NCBI GenBank assembly: GCA_937891245.1
Contig: CALAGB010000092.1
Span: 1-7,471, forward strand
Length of the DNA stretch: 7,471 bases
Reading direction: 5' to 3'
From: an uncultured Thermomicrobiales bacterium
Lineage (GTDB): Bacteria; Chloroflexota; Chloroflexia; Thermomicrobiales; Thermomicrobiaceae
Both the position numbers and the translations under genes were made by a program. The first letter of the stretch is position 1. Every line of letters begins with the position of its first letter. Positions 1-6,330 of this stretch are shown one piece after another. The notes beneath the pieces were generated by a model that saw only the letters and a program-made list of their open reading frames with translations, was not told the DNA's origin and searched no databases.

Positions 1-876
1 ATCGAGCACGGCCGTTAGGGTGTCGCCGACCAGGTTCACCGCGAGAATCGTTATCATGATCACGAGCCCCGGAAAGGTCGTGATCCACCACGAGGTCACC
101 AGATAGTTCCGGCCATCGGCCAGGTCGCGCCCCCACTCCGGCGTCGGCGGGTGGACACCGAGGCCGAGGAAATTCAGCGCGGCGCCGGTGAGAATGCCCC
201 AGCCGATAGCGGTCGTCGAGAGCACGATGAGCGGGCCCATCAGATTCGGCAAAATGTGGCGCGTCAGGATACGCAGTCGACCGCTCCCAAGCACCCGCGC
301 CGCATCGACATACGCTTCATTACGGATGCTCAGCGTCGATCCCCGCGCCATGCGTACATAGACCGGCACGAGCGAGACGCCGATGGCGAACATGATATTA
401 ATCAATCCGGTACCGAGCATCGCGACAATCATCAATGCGAGCAGAATCCCGGGAAAAGCAAGCAGGACATCGACCAGTCGCATGATGAGCGAGTCGAGCC
501 AGCCGCCTGCGTACCCGGCAACCAGGCCCGGCATGACTCCGAAGACCACCGCGAAGACGATCGCGAGCAGCGGCAGTCCAAGCGTATTGCGCGAGCCAAT
601 AATCACACGGCTCAGAATATCGCGACCGAACTGATCAGTCCCCATCAGGTGGTGCCAGCTCGGGCTATTCTTGGCGATAACCACATTCTGCTCGGTCGGA
701 TCATACGGTGCGATCTGCGGGCCGATGGCGACCAACACAACGAGGAGCAGCAGGATAACGGCGCTGATCAACGACCCCTTGTTGCGCAGAAAGCCGCGGA
801 TCAGGTTGGAGGTCGCTGATCGCCGTGCGCGAATCTGCGCGAATCCCCGATCGGTAGCAACGGAATCAGAGCTCAT
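1..876 (-). CDS. DppC/OppC-type ABC transporter permease, C-terminus cut by window edge
   Basis: Inner-membrane permease of a peptide/nickel/oligosaccharide-type (Dpp/Opp) ABC importer; it would pair with the DppB-type protein encoded just upstream. I translated it from ATG at 876 down to base 1: 292 residues with no stop, so it continues past the window edge. It ends in NLVGDTLTAVLD, where family members normally have only a few residues left (usually a DPRLR-like tail), so it is nearly complete. Visible features: a cytoplasmic N-terminus, a first membrane helix at about residues 35-53, the family signature HLMGTDQFGRDILSR (76-90), several further hydrophobic helices (about 101-121, 137-157, 213-233, 265-285), and the EAA coupling loop at 187-211 (EAYVDAARVLG through HILPN), which contacts the ATPase. 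The start lies 18 bp after the dppB-type stop with purine-rich GAGAGAG just upstream, so the two genes are co-transcribed. Substrate cannot be read from the permease. Confidence 0.95.
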   Translation of the reverse strand, partial: MSSDSVATDRGFAQIRARRSATSNLIRGFLRNKGSLISAVILLLLVVLVAIGPQIAPYDPTEQNVVIAKNSPSWHHLMGTDQFGRDILSRVIIGSRNTLGLPLLAIVFAVVFGVMPGLVAGYAGGWLDSLIMRLVDVLLAFPGILLALMIVAMLGTGLINIMFAIGVSLVPVYVRMARGSTLSIRNEAYVDAARVLGSGRLRILTRHILPNLMGPLIVLSTTAIGWGILTGAALNFLGLGVHPPTPEWGRDLADGRNYLVTSWWITTFPGLVIMITILAVNLVGDTLTAVLD

Positions 877-894
877 GACTCTCTCAGATACCTT

Positions 895-1818
895 CTACGA
901 GAACCGAATTCTCGGATCGAGGAATGCGTACGATACATCGACCAGCAAATTAGCCAGGACATAGCCGGCCGCGGCGAAGAGCACGACCCCCTGCACCATC
1001 GGGAAATCCTTGGAGAGGATTCCGGTCACGATCAGACGTCCGATGCCCTGCCGGGCGAACAGACTTTCGATGATCACGGCGTTTGCCAGCATATGGCCGA
1101 ACTGGAGACCGACGATCGTCACCACCGGGATGAGCGCGTTTTTCAGCGCGTGGCGTCCGATCACCGCATGCTCCACGAGCCCTTTGGCACGCGCCGTCTT
1201 GATGTAATCGTGATGCAACACCTCAATGAGCGAATGCCGGACGAGCCGCGCGATGATCGCGGCGTACCCCCAGCCGAGCGCCACGGCCGGCAACACCAGG
1301 TGTCGGATACCGCCCGTGCCGATGGCCGGGAAGAGTTTGACGTGCAATGAAAAGGCGAGGATGAGGAGCATCCCGAGCCAGAAGTTCGGAATAGAGACCC
1401 CGAAGAGCGAGATGTTCATGCTTAGCGTATCGAGCCAAGTGTCGCGCCGGATGGCGGCGATGATGCCGAAGATCAATCCGATCGCGATAGCGATGAAGAG
1501 CGCCGCGAAGGTCAGCTCCAGCGTGCTCGGCAGCTGTGCCAGGATCGCAGACAGGACCGATTCACGCGTCTGATAGGAGCGACCAAGGTCGCCCTGCAAC
1601 GCGTTGGTGACGTAATCGACATAGCGCACATAGACCGGTTGATCAAGGCCGAGCTGATGGCGCAACGTTTCGACCTGCTGCGGCGTCGCGTTCGACCCTT
1701 GCAACATGATGGTGACCGGATCGCCCGGCGTGAAATAGAGCATCAAAAAGACGACGATCGAGACACCGAAGAGCGTAAGCAGCGATTGCACCAGCCGGCG
1801 GATCAAGAAAGCCTGCAT
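895..1818 (-). CDS. DppB/OppB-type ABC transporter permease
   Basis: Complete 307-residue inner-membrane permease, the usual length for DppB/OppB proteins. The first helix (about 10-30) opens with the family-typical RRLVQSLLTLFGVS and is followed by the periplasmic stretch containing LGLDQPVYVRY (56-66) and GDLGRSYQTR (76-85). Five more hydrophobic segments follow (about 98-123, 135-158, 172-192, 232-255, 275-297). The EAA coupling loop begins HDYIKTARAKG (203-213) and ends at ALKNALIP (224-231). The motif ESLFARQGIGRL (251-262) and the end AFLDPRIRFS are typical of the family. ATG at 1818 is preceded by AAGGA about 14 nt upstream, a rather long spacing. The gene sits between the binding-protein gene (97 bp upstream, hairpin in the gap) and the DppC-type gene (18 bp downstream), giving the usual binding protein-B-C order. 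Confidence 0.96.
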   Translation of the reverse strand: MQAFLIRRLVQSLLTLFGVSIVVFLMLYFTPGDPVTIMLQGSNATPQQVETLRHQLGLDQPVYVRYVDYVTNALQGDLGRSYQTRESVLSAILAQLPSTLELTFAALFIAIAIGLIFGIIAAIRRDTWLDTLSMNISLFGVSIPNFWLGMLLILAFSLHVKLFPAIGTGGIRHLVLPAVALGWGYAAIIARLVRHSLIEVLHHDYIKTARAKGLVEHAVIGRHALKNALIPVVTIVGLQFGHMLANAVIIESLFARQGIGRLIVTGILSKDFPMVQGVVLFAAAGYVLANLLVDVSYAFLDPRIRFS

Positions 1819-1849
1819 CGCGTTGGGCGCGTTCCTTGTCTCTTTTGAC

Positions 1850-1886
1850 GTGCCAGGCCGGGCTTCCCGCCAGCTCAGCCCGGCAC
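1850..1886 (-). promoter_or_regulatory. intercistronic hairpin between binding-protein and permease genes
   Basis: Read on the transcribed (minus) strand, GTGCCGGGCT pairs with AGCCCGGCCTGGCAC around a 12-nt loop. The inner stem is 7 bp (1858-1864 with 1877-1883); an outer 5-bp extension (1850-1854 with 1882-1886) competes with it or forms across a 5-nt bulge. No U-run follows (GTCAAAAGAGA), so it does not look like a full terminator. In binding-protein-first ABC operons such stems often protect the upstream message or reduce read-through, giving more binding protein than permease. That role is inferred here. Confidence 0.5.
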
Positions 1887-1915
1887 GCTCGAATCGCTCC
1901 TAGTGGCGGGCGATG

Positions 1916-3667
1916 CTACTTCGCAGTGACGTTGTAGAAAAACGGGAAACCGTTGACCGTATAACGGAAGCCCTTGACGCTCTTCTTCGCGGCCAGCACC
2001 ACCGCCTTGTAGTAGATCGGGATCATGACCGCGTCGTTCATGATCTTCTTGTTCAGTTCAATGTAGATCGGCGCGCGTTTTGCCGGGTCGGACTCCTGTT
2101 GCCCCTCGTTGATCATCTTGTCGACATCGGCGTTGCTGTAGTGCATCCAATTGAACGTGCTGATCGCCTCGGTCGAATAGATCGAATTCGCAAACGACGG
2201 ATCGACGGCGTAGAAGAAGAACGGAGCGAGATTATGATCACCACGGTGCAGCGTGTCCTGCACCGCCGGAAACGACTGCTCCGTGATGTTCATCTTAATG
2301 CCGACATCTTTGAACTGCGCTTGCATCAACTGGGAGATGCCGTCGAAGCCAAAGCCGGAGAGATTGATGAAGAGCACTTCGAGCGCTTTGCCGTCTTTGC
2401 TGCGCATCCCATCTGAACCGGCCTTCCAACCGGCGTCTTCGAGGAGTTGCTTGGCTTTGTCCGGGTCGAACGTGTAGATCGACTCCAGGCTCTTATCGAA
2501 GCCGAGCGTCGTGGGGTCGACCGGCGCGAACGCCGGTTCGTAGACGCCGGTGAAGAGCGTATCGACGATCGATTTCTTGTCGGTGGCGAACTCCATCGCC
2601 TGGCGCACCGCAAGCTCGTCGGTTGGTGCCTTGGTGACATTGATCATGATGTCGTACGGCATGCCGGTCGTCTTGATCTTGAGCCCCTGGAAGTCCCCGT
2701 TGCTGGTCAGGCGATTGAAGTCGTCCGGAGTCAACTCCTCGGTCATATCGACTTCCCCGTTTTGAAGCGTCACACCGCGAGTCGACGCCTCGGGGATGAT
2801 CTGGAAGACGATCTCGTCGAGGTAAGCAGCACCGTTGCGCCCGAACGGCGACGGCGCCCAGTTGTAATCAGGGTTCTTGACGATCGTGACGTGGTCCTGC
2901 TTGATCCACTCTTTGAACATAAACGGTCCGGTGCCAACCGGATGGGATCCGACATCGGCGCCATATTTTTGCAACGAGGAGGGGGAAACAGGTGCCAGGC
3001 TGATTCCGGAAACCGCGTTCAGGAAACCGCCATTCGCCACCTTGAAGGTCACCTTGACCGTCGATTCGTCGACCGCCTCTGTACTGCCATAGCTGTCACC
3101 GGGATTGAGACTGCCGAGTGCCGAGAGCGACTTGCTCGCCGGATCCATGATGTGCCCAAAGGTCGCCTTAACGGCGGCCGCGTTGAACGGGTCACCATCG
3201 TGGAACTTGACACCGGTCTGGAGTGTAAAGGTGAAGGTCGTTGCGTCCGGGCTGATATCCCACTTCGTGGCGAGACCAGGGTAATAAGGCTGATCGGTCT
3301 CCTGCATCGCATAGACAAGCGTGTCGAAGAGGTTGATATCAATCTTGCTCGTCGCGATCAGGCCGCTAACGCCCGGATCGAGCGTGTCCGGATTCTGCCA
3401 GATGCCGTAGATCAGCTTGCCGCCCGGCTCACCGGCCGGCGCCTGCGTCGATGCGCCGCCGGCGGACGGCGATGCGGCCCCCGACGACGAACTACTACTC
3501 GTGCCGCTCGCACTGCTGCTCGCGGCGGTCGTCGTATCGTCTGAGCCACCACAGGCTGCCAGGATCCCGGCCAGAACCGTGGCACCACCGACGGCGCCGC
3601 CAATACGTAGCAGACTGCGACGACTGAGCCGCGCCCCTACGACAGCCTGAATACCATCGGTTTTCAT
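1916..3667 (-). CDS. Dpp/Opp-family (SBP_bac_5) solute-binding lipoprotein, Tat-type signal
   Basis: Extracytoplasmic binding protein of the ABC importer, 583 residues, a normal size for cluster C/family 5 proteins. I placed the start at ATG 3667 because a strong GGGAGGGGTGG ribosome-binding site lies 9 nt upstream and the signal peptide then begins at the N-terminus; an in-frame ATG at 3841 would add 58 residues of no signal-like character. The signal has a twin-arginine motif SRRSLLR (15-21), a hydrophobic stretch and a lipobox LAAC with Cys39 as the lipidation site. Residues 41-80 are a low-complexity Ser/Thr/Ala/Gly tether. The mature domain starts near 84 with KLIYGIWQNPDTLDP and carries the family signature (PGLATKWDISPD, then GVKFHDGDPF, about 130-161) and VGTGPFMFKEW (244-254). 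Family members bind peptides, but many bind oligosaccharides; next to sugar-acid genes the latter is plausible yet unproven. Confidence 0.95.
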   Translation of the reverse strand: MKTDGIQAVVGARLSRRSLLRIGGAVGGATVLAGILAACGGSDDTTTAASSSASGTSSSSSSGAASPSAGGASTQAPAGEPGGKLIYGIWQNPDTLDPGVSGLIATSKIDINLFDTLVYAMQETDQPYYPGLATKWDISPDATTFTFTLQTGVKFHDGDPFNAAAVKATFGHIMDPASKSLSALGSLNPGDSYGSTEAVDESTVKVTFKVANGGFLNAVSGISLAPVSPSSLQKYGADVGSHPVGTGPFMFKEWIKQDHVTIVKNPDYNWAPSPFGRNGAAYLDEIVFQIIPEASTRGVTLQNGEVDMTEELTPDDFNRLTSNGDFQGLKIKTTGMPYDIMINVTKAPTDELAVRQAMEFATDKKSIVDTLFTGVYEPAFAPVDPTTLGFDKSLESIYTFDPDKAKQLLEDAGWKAGSDGMRSKDGKALEVLFINLSGFGFDGISQLMQAQFKDVGIKMNITEQSFPAVQDTLHRGDHNLAPFFFYAVDPSFANSIYSTEAISTFNWMHYSNADVDKMINEGQQESDPAKRAPIYIELNKKIMNDAVMIPIYYKAVVLAAKKSVKGFRYTVNGFPFFYNVTAK

Positions 3668-3676
3668 TCGGATAAA

Positions 3677-3687
3677 CCACCCCTCCC
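3677..3687 (-). promoter_or_regulatory. ribosome-binding site of the binding-protein gene
   Basis: GGGAGGGGTGG on the minus strand, 9 nt before ATG 3667. It decides this start over the in-frame ATG at 3841. Confidence 0.65.
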
Positions 3688-3738
3688 ACAACTCCGCTGA
3701 TTGTCCGCATCTTGAATGGACATCATCCCTGCCCGCAC

Positions 3739-3768
3739 ATCCTAATGCGAGGCTGGTAAGGCCGTCAA
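3739..3768 (-). promoter_or_regulatory. candidate sigma70-type promoter for the importer operon
   Basis: On the minus strand TTGACG (3768-3763; five of six match the -35 consensus) is followed after 18 bp by TAGGAT (3744-3739; four of six match the -10 consensus). Transcription would start near 3732 and give a leader of about 65 nt before ATG 3667. This is the best promoter-like pair in the divergent region. Chloroflexota promoter preferences are less well known, so confidence is moderate. Confidence 0.45.
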
Positions 3769-3785
3769 TCACTTTGTCCAACAAT

Positions 3786-3803
3786 CCACGTGATTTCCCG
3801 TGG
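3786..3803. promoter_or_regulatory. 18-bp palindrome, candidate operator in the divergent control region
   Basis: CCACGTGATTTCCCGTGG is symmetric at seven of nine base pairs: CCACG/CGTGG outer arms plus an inner GA/TC, mismatched only at the sixth pair and at the centre. Size and symmetry fit a site for a dimeric helix-turn-helix repressor or activator (LacI, GntR, IclR and similar types bind such sites). It lies 17 bp upstream of the candidate importer -35 box and about 100 bp before the FAH-type enzyme start, so one regulator could act on both directions. No regulator gene is in the window. Confidence 0.45.
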
Positions 3804-3825
3804 CACTTGCTCGACGCCGCTCTCG

Positions 3826-3839
3826 GAATTCTCGAATTC
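3826..3839. repeat. short symmetric element, two GAATTC units 2 bp apart
   Basis: GAATTCTCGAATTC: two GAATTC hexamers separated by TC, giving GAATT/AATTC arms around CTCG. It sits just upstream of an A/T-rich stretch (TAAAAT, 3854-3859) that might be the -10 of the rightward genes. It could be a second regulator site or chance. Confidence 0.25.
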
Positions 3840-3853
3840 ACCGCATACTGTCA

Positions 3854-3859
3854 TAAAAT
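3854..3859 (+). promoter_or_regulatory. weak candidate -10 box for the rightward catabolic genes
   Basis: TAAAAT matches five of six positions of TATAAT, and a start near 3866 would give a leader of about 39 nt before ATG 3905. No convincing -35 hexamer is found at normal spacing, which would fit a promoter that needs an activator, but may simply mean the call is wrong. Confidence 0.25.
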
Positions 3860-3894
3860 TGCGACCAGATGTCCACTGGCAGCATCAACGAAGC

Positions 3895-3900
3895 AGGAGG
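3895..3900 (+). promoter_or_regulatory. ribosome-binding site of the FAH-type enzyme gene
   Basis: AGGAGG ends 4 nt before ATG 3905, slightly close but a full consensus. The upstream in-frame ATG at 3869 has no such site, so 3905 is the chosen start. Confidence 0.65.
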
Positions 3901-3904
3901 CGAG

Positions 3905-4720
3905 ATGTACCTGACGAGACATCCGGTAGCGGACGGAGCGGCCTGGGCACGTGATGGTGAGATTCTGCCGGGCACGTTCAATCTCGGCGAATGGCTGGCA
4001 CAACCGGCGAGTGAGGCGACCGCACAGCTAGCGGGCAGTCCGGTCGCTGTCTCCGCACCGACCGGATTGCTCGCACCGATCGAGGAGTCGATGGAAGTCT
4101 GGGCGGCCGGCGTCACCTATCTGCGCAGCCGCGATGCGCGCATGGCCGAATCAACGGTTAATGACATCTACCAACGCGTCTATGACGCCGAGCGCGCCGA
4201 GGTCTTCTTCAAGGCGCCCGGTTGGCGTGTCCAGGGCCACGGCGCGCCGGTCCGTGTGCGCCGCGACAGCAACTGGAACGTACCCGAACCGGAATTGGTA
4301 CTCGTCTTCAATGCCGCGCTGGAGATCGTCGGCTACACGGCCGGTAACGATGTCTCATCTCGCTCGATCGAGGGCGACAATCCGCTCTATCTCCCGCAGG
4401 CGAAATACTACGATGGCGCCTGTTCCCTCGGCCCCGGCATCGTCGTCGCGACCGCCGCCGAGATGCGCGCACTGCCGATTCGCCTTGTCATCAGCCGCGA
4501 TGGCCGCGAGATCTTCTCCGGTGAAACGAGCACCTCCAGCATGAAACGAACCCTGGAAGATCTGGTCACCTACACCGGCGCCGAGCTGTCATTCCCGCGG
4601 GGCGGCTTCCTGATGACCGGCACCGGCATCGTGCCGCCGGACGAATTCTCACTGGCACCCGGCGATCACGTCGCGATCACCGTCGGCGACCTGCTGCTGG
4701 AAAACGACGTGGAAGAGTAA
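3905..4720 (+). CDS. FAH-fold enzyme, probable 2-keto-3-deoxy-D-arabinonate/L-fuconate dehydratase
   Basis: Cytoplasmic fumarylacetoacetate-hydrolase-superfamily protein of 271 residues. It most resembles 2-keto-3-deoxy-D-arabinonate dehydratase (KdaD-type), which removes water from the 2-keto-3-deoxy acid to give 2-oxoglutarate semialdehyde. Seen: a short N-terminal part; WAAGVTYLRSRDARM (66-80) where hydrolase-type members usually carry a GxNYxxHxxE-like motif; IYQRVYDAERAEVFFKAPGWR (88-108, near-continuous family match); VPEPEL with metal-ligand candidates Glu128 and Glu130; GNDVSSRSIEGDNPLYLPQAK (148-167) with third ligand Asp149 and Lys167; and GTGIVPP (239-245) near the C-terminus. The spacing of the acidic triad and lysine fits the dehydratase. 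The start follows AGGAGG. It heads an apparent two-gene unit with the fuconate dehydratase 96 bp downstream, which fits the next step on that enzyme's product. The alternative is a 2,4-diketo-3-deoxy-fuconate hydrolase; fold certain, reaction less so. Confidence 0.85.
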   Translation: MYLTRHPVADGAAWARDGEILPGTFNLGEWLAQPASEATAQLAGSPVAVSAPTGLLAPIEESMEVWAAGVTYLRSRDARMAESTVNDIYQRVYDAERAEVFFKAPGWRVQGHGAPVRVRRDSNWNVPEPELVLVFNAALEIVGYTAGNDVSSRSIEGDNPLYLPQAKYYDGACSLGPGIVVATAAEMRALPIRLVISRDGREIFSGETSTSSMKRTLEDLVTYTGAELSFPRGGFLMTGTGIVPPDEFSLAPGDHVAITVGDLLLENDVEE

Positions 4721-4770
4721 CGCTCTCGAAGAAGCGCAGAATCGGTCAAGCGGAAGCCAGCGCCCTCTTC

Positions 4771-4793
4771 GCGAGAATACTGGTTCTTCTCGC
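4771..4793 (+). promoter_or_regulatory. inverted repeat/hairpin between the two catabolic genes
   Basis: GCGAGAA (4771-4777) and TTCTCGC (4787-4793) are perfect 7-bp complements around a 9-nt spacer, in the 96-bp gap between the FAH-type gene and the fuconate dehydratase gene. No T-run follows. It may be an intercistronic message-stabilising stem or an operator; the sequence differs from the palindrome at 3786. Confidence 0.4.
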
Positions 4794-4804
4794 ATCGCAC
4801 CACG

Positions 4805-4810
4805 AAAGGA
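4805..4810 (+). promoter_or_regulatory. ribosome-binding site supporting the GTG start of the fuconate dehydratase gene
   Basis: AAAGGA lies 6 nt before GTG 4817. No ATG in frame occurs before residue 27 of the product, which is already inside conserved sequence, so GTG is the start. Confidence 0.65.
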
Positions 4811-4816
4811 ACGGCT

Positions 4817-6121
4817 GTGCCGACGACGATTACCGGTCTGACTGTGCGCGACATTCGCTTCCCGACCTCGCGCGAACTCGACGGCTCCGACGCCATGAAT
4901 CCCGACCCGGACTACTCAGCGACGTATGTCACGCTCGAAACCGACCATCCTGACGGGCTCCAGGGCGATGGGCTCACCTTCACCATCGGGCGCGGCAATG
5001 AGATCTGCGTGACGGCGGTCGAGGCGCTCAAGCCGCTCGTGCTCGGTAAGACGCTCGAATCGTTCACCAGCGACCTGGGTGCCTTTTGGGCGATGATCAC
5101 GGGCGACAGCCAGCTCCGCTGGATCGGTCCGGACAAGGGCGCCATCCACCTGGCGACGGCCGCCGTGGTCAACGCCGTCTGGGATCTCTACGCCAAGACC
5201 GAGGGCAAGCCGCTCTGGAAGCTGCTGGTCGACATGACGCCGGAGCAGCTGGTCGCCTGCATCCCGTTCCGTTACATCACCGACGCCCTGACACCTGACG
5301 ACGCGCTCGCGATTCTTCGGCGCCAGGCCGCGAGCAAGGCCGAACGCGAGGCGGCGATGCGCGCGCACGGCTACCCGGCCTATACCACCTCAGCCGGATG
5401 GCTCGGCTACGACGACGACAAGCTACGCCGCCTCTGCCGCGAGGCGATCGCCGGCGGCTGGGAGATCTTCAAGATGAAGGTCGGCGCCGATATCGACGAC
5501 GACGTGCGCCGTGCCGCCATCGTGCGCGAAGAAATCGGTCCCGAGCGCAAGCTGATGGTCGACGCCAACCAGCACTGGGATGTGGGCAAGGCGATCGCGG
5601 CGATGGAACGGCTCAAACCGTTCAACCCCTGGTGGATCGAGGAGCCGACGCATCCCGACGACGTACTCGGTCACGCCGCCATCGCCCGCGCCGTAGCCCC
5701 GATCGGCGTCGCGACCGGCGAACACTGCGCCAATCGCATCATGTTCAAGCAGCTCCTGCAGAGCAACGCGATCAGCTTCTGTCAGGTCGATAGCTGCCGC
5801 CTCGGTGGCGTCAACGAGGTGCTGGCGGTACTGCTGATGGCCGCCAAGTTCGGCGTGCCCGTTTGCCCGCACGCCGGCGGCGTTGGCCTCTGCGAGTACG
5901 TCCAGCACCTATCGATCTTCGACTACATCGCCGTCAGCGGCTCGCTGGAGAACCGCGTCATCGAATACGTCGACCATCTCCACGAGCACTTCGTGCACCC
6001 GGTCGTCATTCAGAACGGCCACTATATGCCACCTACTGCCCCCGGCTACAGCATCACCATGAAGCCCGTTTCGCTCGCAGAGTACGAGTTCCCAAATGGG
6101 ACCGCCTGGGCGAGCATGTAA
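4817..6121 (+). CDS. fucD: L-fuconate dehydratase, enolase superfamily
   Basis: Cytoplasmic Mg-dependent enzyme of 434 residues that dehydrates L-fuconate (and, in characterised relatives, often D-arabinonate) to the 2-keto-3-deoxy acid in non-phosphorylative L-fucose breakdown. The match is clear along the whole length: RFPTSRELDGSDAMNPDPDY (14-33), GLTFTIGRGNE (52-62), GDSQLRWIGPDKG (96-108), GYPAYTTSAGWLGYDD (185-200). Barrel active-site residues are all present: Lys219 and Lys221 (KMK), metal ligands Asp249 (VDANQ), Glu275 (WWIEEP) and Glu302 (GEH), the Asp325-His352 dyad (QVDS and CPHAGG), and Glu378 in SGSLENR. Length is typical and nothing looks broken. GTG start with AAAGGA upstream. 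The neighbouring KdaD-like gene suggests a pathway through a dehydrated keto acid; no lactonase, dehydrogenase or aldolase is in the window. The human relative is ENOSF1. Confidence 0.96.
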   Translation: MPTTITGLTVRDIRFPTSRELDGSDAMNPDPDYSATYVTLETDHPDGLQGDGLTFTIGRGNEICVTAVEALKPLVLGKTLESFTSDLGAFWAMITGDSQLRWIGPDKGAIHLATAAVVNAVWDLYAKTEGKPLWKLLVDMTPEQLVACIPFRYITDALTPDDALAILRRQAASKAEREAAMRAHGYPAYTTSAGWLGYDDDKLRRLCREAIAGGWEIFKMKVGADIDDDVRRAAIVREEIGPERKLMVDANQHWDVGKAIAAMERLKPFNPWWIEEPTHPDDVLGHAAIARAVAPIGVATGEHCANRIMFKQLLQSNAISFCQVDSCRLGGVNEVLAVLLMAAKFGVPVCPHAGGVGLCEYVQHLSIFDYIAVSGSLENRVIEYVDHLHEHFVHPVVIQNGHYMPPTAPGYSITMKPVSLAEYEFPNGTAWASM

Positions 6122-6176
6122 CACAGCGTTCACCCTTTCGAATTATTAACGCGTGATCTTTTCCTGATAACACATC

Positions 6177-6205
6177 TTGCATGATAGGCCTGGTCAATGT
6201 ATTCT
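6177..6205 (+). promoter_or_regulatory. weak promoter-like pair downstream of the fuconate dehydratase gene
   Basis: TTGCAT (6177-6182), 17 bp, then TATTCT (6200-6205). Only three of six and four of six positions match consensus, though the spacing is ideal. If used, a transcript would begin near 6212 and reach the terminator at 6303-6330, about 120 nt, with no convincing reading frame in it. Confidence 0.2.
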
Positions 6206-6222
6206 GACGCGCAGTTCTGCTA

Positions 6223-6272
6223 CTGGTGGTGATTCGCGCAAAGTGGTTGCGTTCGTTCTGGTGGATTCGCGC
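6223..6272 (+). repeat. imperfect short direct repeat in non-coding DNA
   Basis: CTGGTGGTGATTCGCGC (6223-6239) and CTGGTGGATTCGCGC (6258-6272) differ by a 2-base indel and start 35 bases apart. This is most of what the stretch 6122-6302 holds besides the weak promoter-like pair; no plausible gene is seen there. Confidence 0.4.
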
Positions 6273-6302
6273 CGCTCTTGCTGCTGGAATGACTCAATAA
6301 TT

Positions 6303-6330
6303 CGTGCGTCCAGGTGTGGACGCACGTTTT
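6303..6330 (+). terminator. intrinsic terminator after the fuconate dehydratase gene
   Basis: CGTGCGTCC (6303-6311) and GGACGCACG (6318-6326) form a perfect 9-bp stem with a 6-nt loop, followed by TTTT and then GGGGG. It is 182 bases after the fucD-type stop, so it either ends a long 3' untranslated region or belongs to a separate small transcript. The reverse strand reads AATTATT after the same stem, so weak bidirectional action is possible. Confidence 0.75.

Noticed and set aside
151..819. 222-residue plus-strand reading frame
   Set aside because: It lies opposite the DppC-type permease, whose translation has clear family motifs. The plus-strand product is charged, low in hydrophobics and unlike any family.
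2447..3544. 365-residue plus-strand reading frame opposite the binding protein
   Set aside because: Rich in Arg, Asp, Val and Glu in the way antisense frames of GC-rich genes are; no domain recognised, and the minus-strand gene is certain.
3668..3841. N-terminal extension of the binding protein from ATG 3841
   Set aside because: It would place 58 non-signal residues before the Tat/lipobox signal and lacks a ribosome-binding site; ATG 3667 has a strong one.
3869..3904. 12-residue N-terminal extension of the FAH-type enzyme from ATG 3869
   Set aside because: No ribosome-binding site, while ATG 3905 follows AGGAGG.
5423..5908. 161-residue minus-strand reading frame within fucD
   Set aside because: Antisense shadow of an enzyme with a complete active site.
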